NCBI GenBank assembly: GCA_019894735.1
Contig: JAGXOB010000070.1
Coordinates: 1 to 7,424, forward strand
DNA: 7,424 nucleotides
Source: Promethearchaeota archaeon
GTDB taxonomy: Archaea > Asgardarchaeota > Lokiarchaeia > Sigynarchaeales > SOKP01
Direction: 5' to 3'
This document shows positions 5,478-7,424 of the stretch, piece after piece. A program made the translations under genes and the position numbers. Each line of letters begins with the position of its first letter. Position 1 is the stretch's first letter. A model generated the notes under the pieces. That model did no database searches. It worked only from the letters and a program-made list of their open reading frames with translations, and was not told the origin of the DNA.

Positions 5478-5939
5478 ATGTTAGTAATGATTGATTCAAA
5501 TGCTATATTGATGATGCTAAATTCATTGGAGTCGTCAGAAAGCACATTTAAATCTACAATAGACAAGTTCATTAGACTAGGAATAAAGATTGCAGGTGAA
5601 ACCGAAGAATTTTATGAAGAATTGAAATTATACGATGACAAAATGTACCACATATACATTAAGGACATTGATTATAATATCTGGTTAAAGAAGATCGGTG
5701 GATCGGTTACCTACAACAATTCGTTCTACGAAGAAAATTCAGAGGGGTTGGGCGTAATTCACTTTTTTCTTAGCAAAACTACCATGAAAAAAGTCATAAC
5801 ACGGAAAATACAAGCAGCTGATGCGTTTATGAGAGGTTTAATTAAAACTAGGGGTTCGTTATCTGATGCTATTCACGCAAAAAATCTTCTATCTTTATTT
5901 TTTACTCATATGGATTATATCGCCTACAATTCTGATTAA
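5478..5939 (+). CDS. Divergent SCP2-like protein D
   Basis: This 153-residue protein is the most divergent of the four SCP2-like proteins in the window. Recognisable blocks are EEFYEELKLYDDKMY, IKDIDYNIWLKKIGGSVTY (Trp69) and AADAFMRGLIKTRGSL (113-128), in the same order and spacing as in gene C. An insertion of roughly ten residues (NNSFYEENSEG) lies after the second strand. Thr-Arg replaces Val-Glu in the core tail motif. The start at ATG 5478 is supported by AGAGGGA (5468-5474) 3 bases upstream, a slightly short spacing; ATG 5487 is the alternative. It may be a lipid-binding paralogue or a member that has changed ligand. A hairpin terminator follows. Confidence 0.7.
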   Translation: MLVMIDSNAILMMLNSLESSESTFKSTIDKFIRLGIKIAGETEEFYEELKLYDDKMYHIYIKDIDYNIWLKKIGGSVTYNNSFYEENSEGLGVIHFFLSKTTMKKVITRKIQAADAFMRGLIKTRGSLSDAIHAKNLLSLFFTHMDYIAYNSD

Positions 5940-5941
5940 AA

Positions 5942-5970
5942 AATAAGAAATGCTTATTATATTATTTTTT
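5942..5970 (+). terminator. Hairpin plus T-run terminator after SCP2-like gene D
   Basis: AATAAG (5942-5947) and CTTATT (5953-5958) form a 6-bp stem with loop AAATG, right after the stop codon. A six-T run follows at 5965-5970 and a seven-T run at 5985-5991. Confidence 0.55.
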
Positions 5971-6080
5971 AATGGGATAGATAATTTTTTTAGAAATAAA
6001 ATATAACATTAAACATTCAATTTTTTCTCATCGTATGTTTTAAATCAGAAAAAATTGGGCCTGTAATCTAGCCTGGATAA

Positions 6081-6108
6081 TTGTGAGATATTTTATCGCA
6101 CGATCCTA
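6081..6108 (+). other. BHB intron in the D-loop of tRNA-Arg
   Basis: Exon GGAT (6075-6078) pairs with intron ATCC (6103-6106) as the 4-bp central helix, with bulges AAT and TAG. Cutting AA^T and TA^G removes 28 bases. The inside forms a stem from TTGTGAGAT and ATCGCACGA with one mismatch. A 30-base alternative (6080-6109) would give the more usual 10-base D-loop, so boundaries are uncertain by a base or two. Confidence 0.75.
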
Positions 6109-6133
6109 GGGGTGCCCGGCTTCGGACTGGGAT

Positions 6134-6161
6134 GTTAGATGGAATATTCCATCGACCCAAA
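6134..6161 (+). other. BHB intron at tRNA-Arg position 45/46 (variable loop)
   Basis: Exon TGGG (6128-6131) pairs with intron CCCA (6156-6159) as the 4-bp central helix, with bulges ATG and AAG. Cutting AT^G and AA^G removes 28 bases and leaves a standard five-base variable loop ATGTC. The intron core GATGGAATATTCCATC is a perfect palindrome forming its hairpin. Confidence 0.85.
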
Positions 6162-6194
6162 GTCGCAGGTTCAAATCCTGCCAGGCCCATTAAA

Positions 6195-6199
6195 TTTTT
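6195..6199 (+). terminator. Short T-run after tRNA-Arg
   Basis: Five T residues begin 6 bases after the discriminator base; a minimal archaeal tRNA terminator. Confidence 0.35.
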
Positions 6200-6409
6200 C
6201 CTTTGGTTAAACTAAGTTATGTAAAAAAATGTGTGTAATTTAGTAATTATATCACAGTTTTGTTATGAAAAAAGGATTCCTTGTGAAATGTGTTGTAATA
6301 TGTTTAATTGGTCCTAATTCAGATCTTAATGATCTTTTCGATTTATTCCTTTTCTTTTTTGCGAATTTTTTACAACAAAGATACATTTTTTGTTGACAAA
6401 AAACGATAC

Positions 6410-6419
6410 ATTTAAATAG
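6410..6419 (+). promoter_or_regulatory. Candidate TATA box of the longin-like gene
   Basis: ATTTAAATAG is centred about 75 bases before ATG 6490 and would give a leader near 50 bases. The stretch 6200-6489 otherwise shows no gene, only AT-rich sequence. Confidence 0.3.
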
Positions 6420-6489
6420 GATTTTGATCTAAATAATAGATAGTGAACACAATTTTTCTATTCCAAAACTAATTTTTACCACAAAAAAT

Positions 6490-7290
6490 ATGATCGAATT
6501 AGATGATATTTCTCAGGATTCATTGGTGCTACCAAAGGCAATCCAAGTGTTAGGTATAGGTTTAGTTTCAATGACCGAAAATCGATATAATCTTGTGTTC
6601 AATAAAGGGATTAGCCGTTCACTAATAAAAGACTTAATACATCTCTATCGTATCGAGATTTTAAGTAAGAAAGAAGGAAAAATAATAGACCTACTTGGAG
6701 TTTTCACAGTTTACATTCATTTTTATTCTTATGGGAACGAAAGAATCACATTATTCTATATAAACGAGAAAGATAAGTTAGTTAAATATGAAGATCTTTG
6801 TTCATTTTCGAGATTATTAGCTAAATTATATTGTTCAAATGTCTCACATTCCAAAATAAGGCAAATCTGTAATAAAGCAATTCCTTGTGTTAAAGGGCTT
6901 TCGGCACTCTTTGTAATTAGTACAAATGGTCACACATTATTTACAAAAATCAGAAATGATAAGTCAAAACTAATAAATAATTCTGTCCAAATTGGGGGTT
7001 TTCTGTCTGCTATTTTAATGTTTTCAAATGAAATTATTGGCAAAAACTCTGGAGAAAGTCTTCAATCCATTAATTTTGAAAACCAGCAATTTCTTATAAC
7101 TGTCGAACACGAAATCATTTTTGCATATCTTGTAGAAGAATCAACAAAATCTGAAACTATAGAAAGATATATAGAATTGATAAGAGAGGAATTTTTTGAG
7201 CTATACTACGACTGCTTGACAGATTTCAATGGTGATCTCAACCAATTTCACACTTTTGAACCAGTAGTTGAAAAATATTTTTCAATTTAA
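6490..7290 (+). CDS. Probable tandem longin-domain protein (Asgard trafficking-type)
   Basis: This is a 266-residue soluble protein. Residues about 133-245 follow the longin-like pattern I associate with Asgard proteins: a strand ALFVISTNGHTLFTK, then the helix-turn GGFLSAILMFSNEIIG, then strands SINFENQQFLITVEHEIIFAYLVEES and a long C-terminal helix. Residues about 20-115 show a similar order (GIGLVSMTENRYNLVFNKG, VFTVYIHFYSYGNERITLFYIN, FSRLLAKLYC) and are probably a second, more diverged longin domain. Longin domains in eukaryotes sit on small-GTPase regulators (Mon1-Ccz1, Ragulator-type) and SNAREs. Here the likely partner is a Ras-like GTPase, but none is in the window. No membrane segment or signal peptide. 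The start ATG 6490 lacks a clear ribosome site. The identification rests on fold pattern, not on a diagnostic motif. Confidence 0.72.
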   Translation: MIELDDISQDSLVLPKAIQVLGIGLVSMTENRYNLVFNKGISRSLIKDLIHLYRIEILSKKEGKIIDLLGVFTVYIHFYSYGNERITLFYINEKDKLVKYEDLCSFSRLLAKLYCSNVSHSKIRQICNKAIPCVKGLSALFVISTNGHTLFTKIRNDKSKLINNSVQIGGFLSAILMFSNEIIGKNSGESLQSINFENQQFLITVEHEIIFAYLVEESTKSETIERYIELIREEFFELYYDCLTDFNGDLNQFHTFEPVVEKYFSI

Positions 7291-7351
7291 TAGGTCGTTC
7301 ATAAAAAAAAGTGTTCGCGAAATTAGTACTCGCATAAAATCTCACCCAAAC

Positions 7352-7361
7352 ATATTTATAA
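7352..7361 (+). promoter_or_regulatory. Candidate TATA box of the gene at the right edge
   Basis: ATATTTATAA is centred about 27 bases before ATG 7384, which would place the transcription start almost on the start codon, as in leaderless archaeal mRNAs. A second AT-rich TTTATAAATTTAT lies closer. Confidence 0.35.
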
Positions 7362-7383
7362 TTCAAATTTATAAATTTATTAG

Positions 7384-7424
7384 ATGACGCTGATAATAGA
7401 TATGGACGCTATATTGGACAATTT
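7384..7424 (+). CDS. 5' end of a gene cut by the window edge
   Basis: An open frame starts at ATG 7384 and runs to the last base, giving MTLIIDMDAILDN. It follows a well-placed TATA-like element. Its first residues resemble those of SCP2-like protein D (MLVMIDSNAILMML; shared I-D-x-x-A-I-L), so it could be a further divergent SCP2-like paralogue. Thirteen residues are too few to be sure; it may be unrelated. Confidence 0.4.
   Translation, partial: MTLIIDMDAILDN

Larger units (their letters stand above)
6057..6189 (+). tRNA. tRNA-Arg(TCG) with two introns, no encoded CCA
   Basis: Acceptor arms GGGCCTG (6057-6063) and CAGGCCC (6182-6188) pair perfectly, followed by discriminator A. The anticodon arm CCCGG-CTTCGGA-CTGGG (6115-6131) gives anticodon TCG (6122-6124). 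The T-arm is GCAGG-TTCAAAT-CCTGC (6165-6181). The D-arm contains AGCCTGGATA, characteristic of archaeal tRNA-Arg. Two inserts of about 28 bases interrupt the D-loop and the variable loop; removing them gives a normal cloverleaf of about 77 nucleotides. Unlike the tRNA-Asp gene, CCA is not encoded. Confidence 0.93.

Noticed and set aside
5387..5572. 61-codon open frame on the minus strand
   Set aside because: Antisense to the start and promoter of SCP2-like gene D; the hydrophobic product is what AT-rich DNA gives by chance.

Overview
The window is AT-rich and reads as archaeal, most likely from an Asgard (Lokiarchaeia-like) archaeon; the lineage call is inference. Three things support it. Two tRNA genes each carry two short introns with bulge-helix-bulge (BHB) splice structures, which are specific to archaea. 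Intergenic regions hold TATA-like boxes and oligo-T terminators. One protein looks like a tandem longin-domain protein, a fold expanded in Asgard genomes and typical of eukaryotic vesicle-trafficking GTPase regulators.

Layout, left to right. Bases 1-732 (+) hold the 3' end of a membrane protein with three transmembrane segments and an OB-fold-like soluble domain; I think it is the tail of an HtpX/M48-type metalloprotease. Bases 842-2098 (+) encode a U32-family protein with the cysteine signature of Fe-S tRNA/rRNA hydroxylation proteins. Facing it on the minus strand are two tandem SCP2-like (sterol carrier protein 2 fold) genes, 2184-2618 and 2910-3344, both exactly 144 codons and about 85% identical. 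Bases 3578-3715 (-) encode tRNA-Asp(GTC) with introns near position 9 and at 59/60. An intergenic stretch of about 450 bases follows, then a class I SAM methyltransferase at 4167-4733 (+). Two further strongly diverged SCP2-like genes lie at 4917-5348 and 5478-5939 (+). Bases 6057-6189 (+) encode tRNA-Arg(TCG) with introns in the D-loop and at 45/46. A probable double-longin protein lies at 6490-7290 (+). A gene that runs off the right edge starts at 7384.

The most unusual content is (1) four SCP2-like genes within about 3.8 kb, two near-identical and acidic and two divergent and lysine-rich, interleaved with a tRNA and a methyltransferase, with a possible fifth relative starting at the right edge; and (2) two neighbouring tRNAs each interrupted twice at non-canonical positions. 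The SCP2 proteins probably bind lipids or other hydrophobic ligands, but nothing here identifies the ligand. Apart from the head-to-tail SCP2 pairs, most genes have their own promoter-like and terminator-like elements, so this looks like a set of single-gene units rather than one operon.
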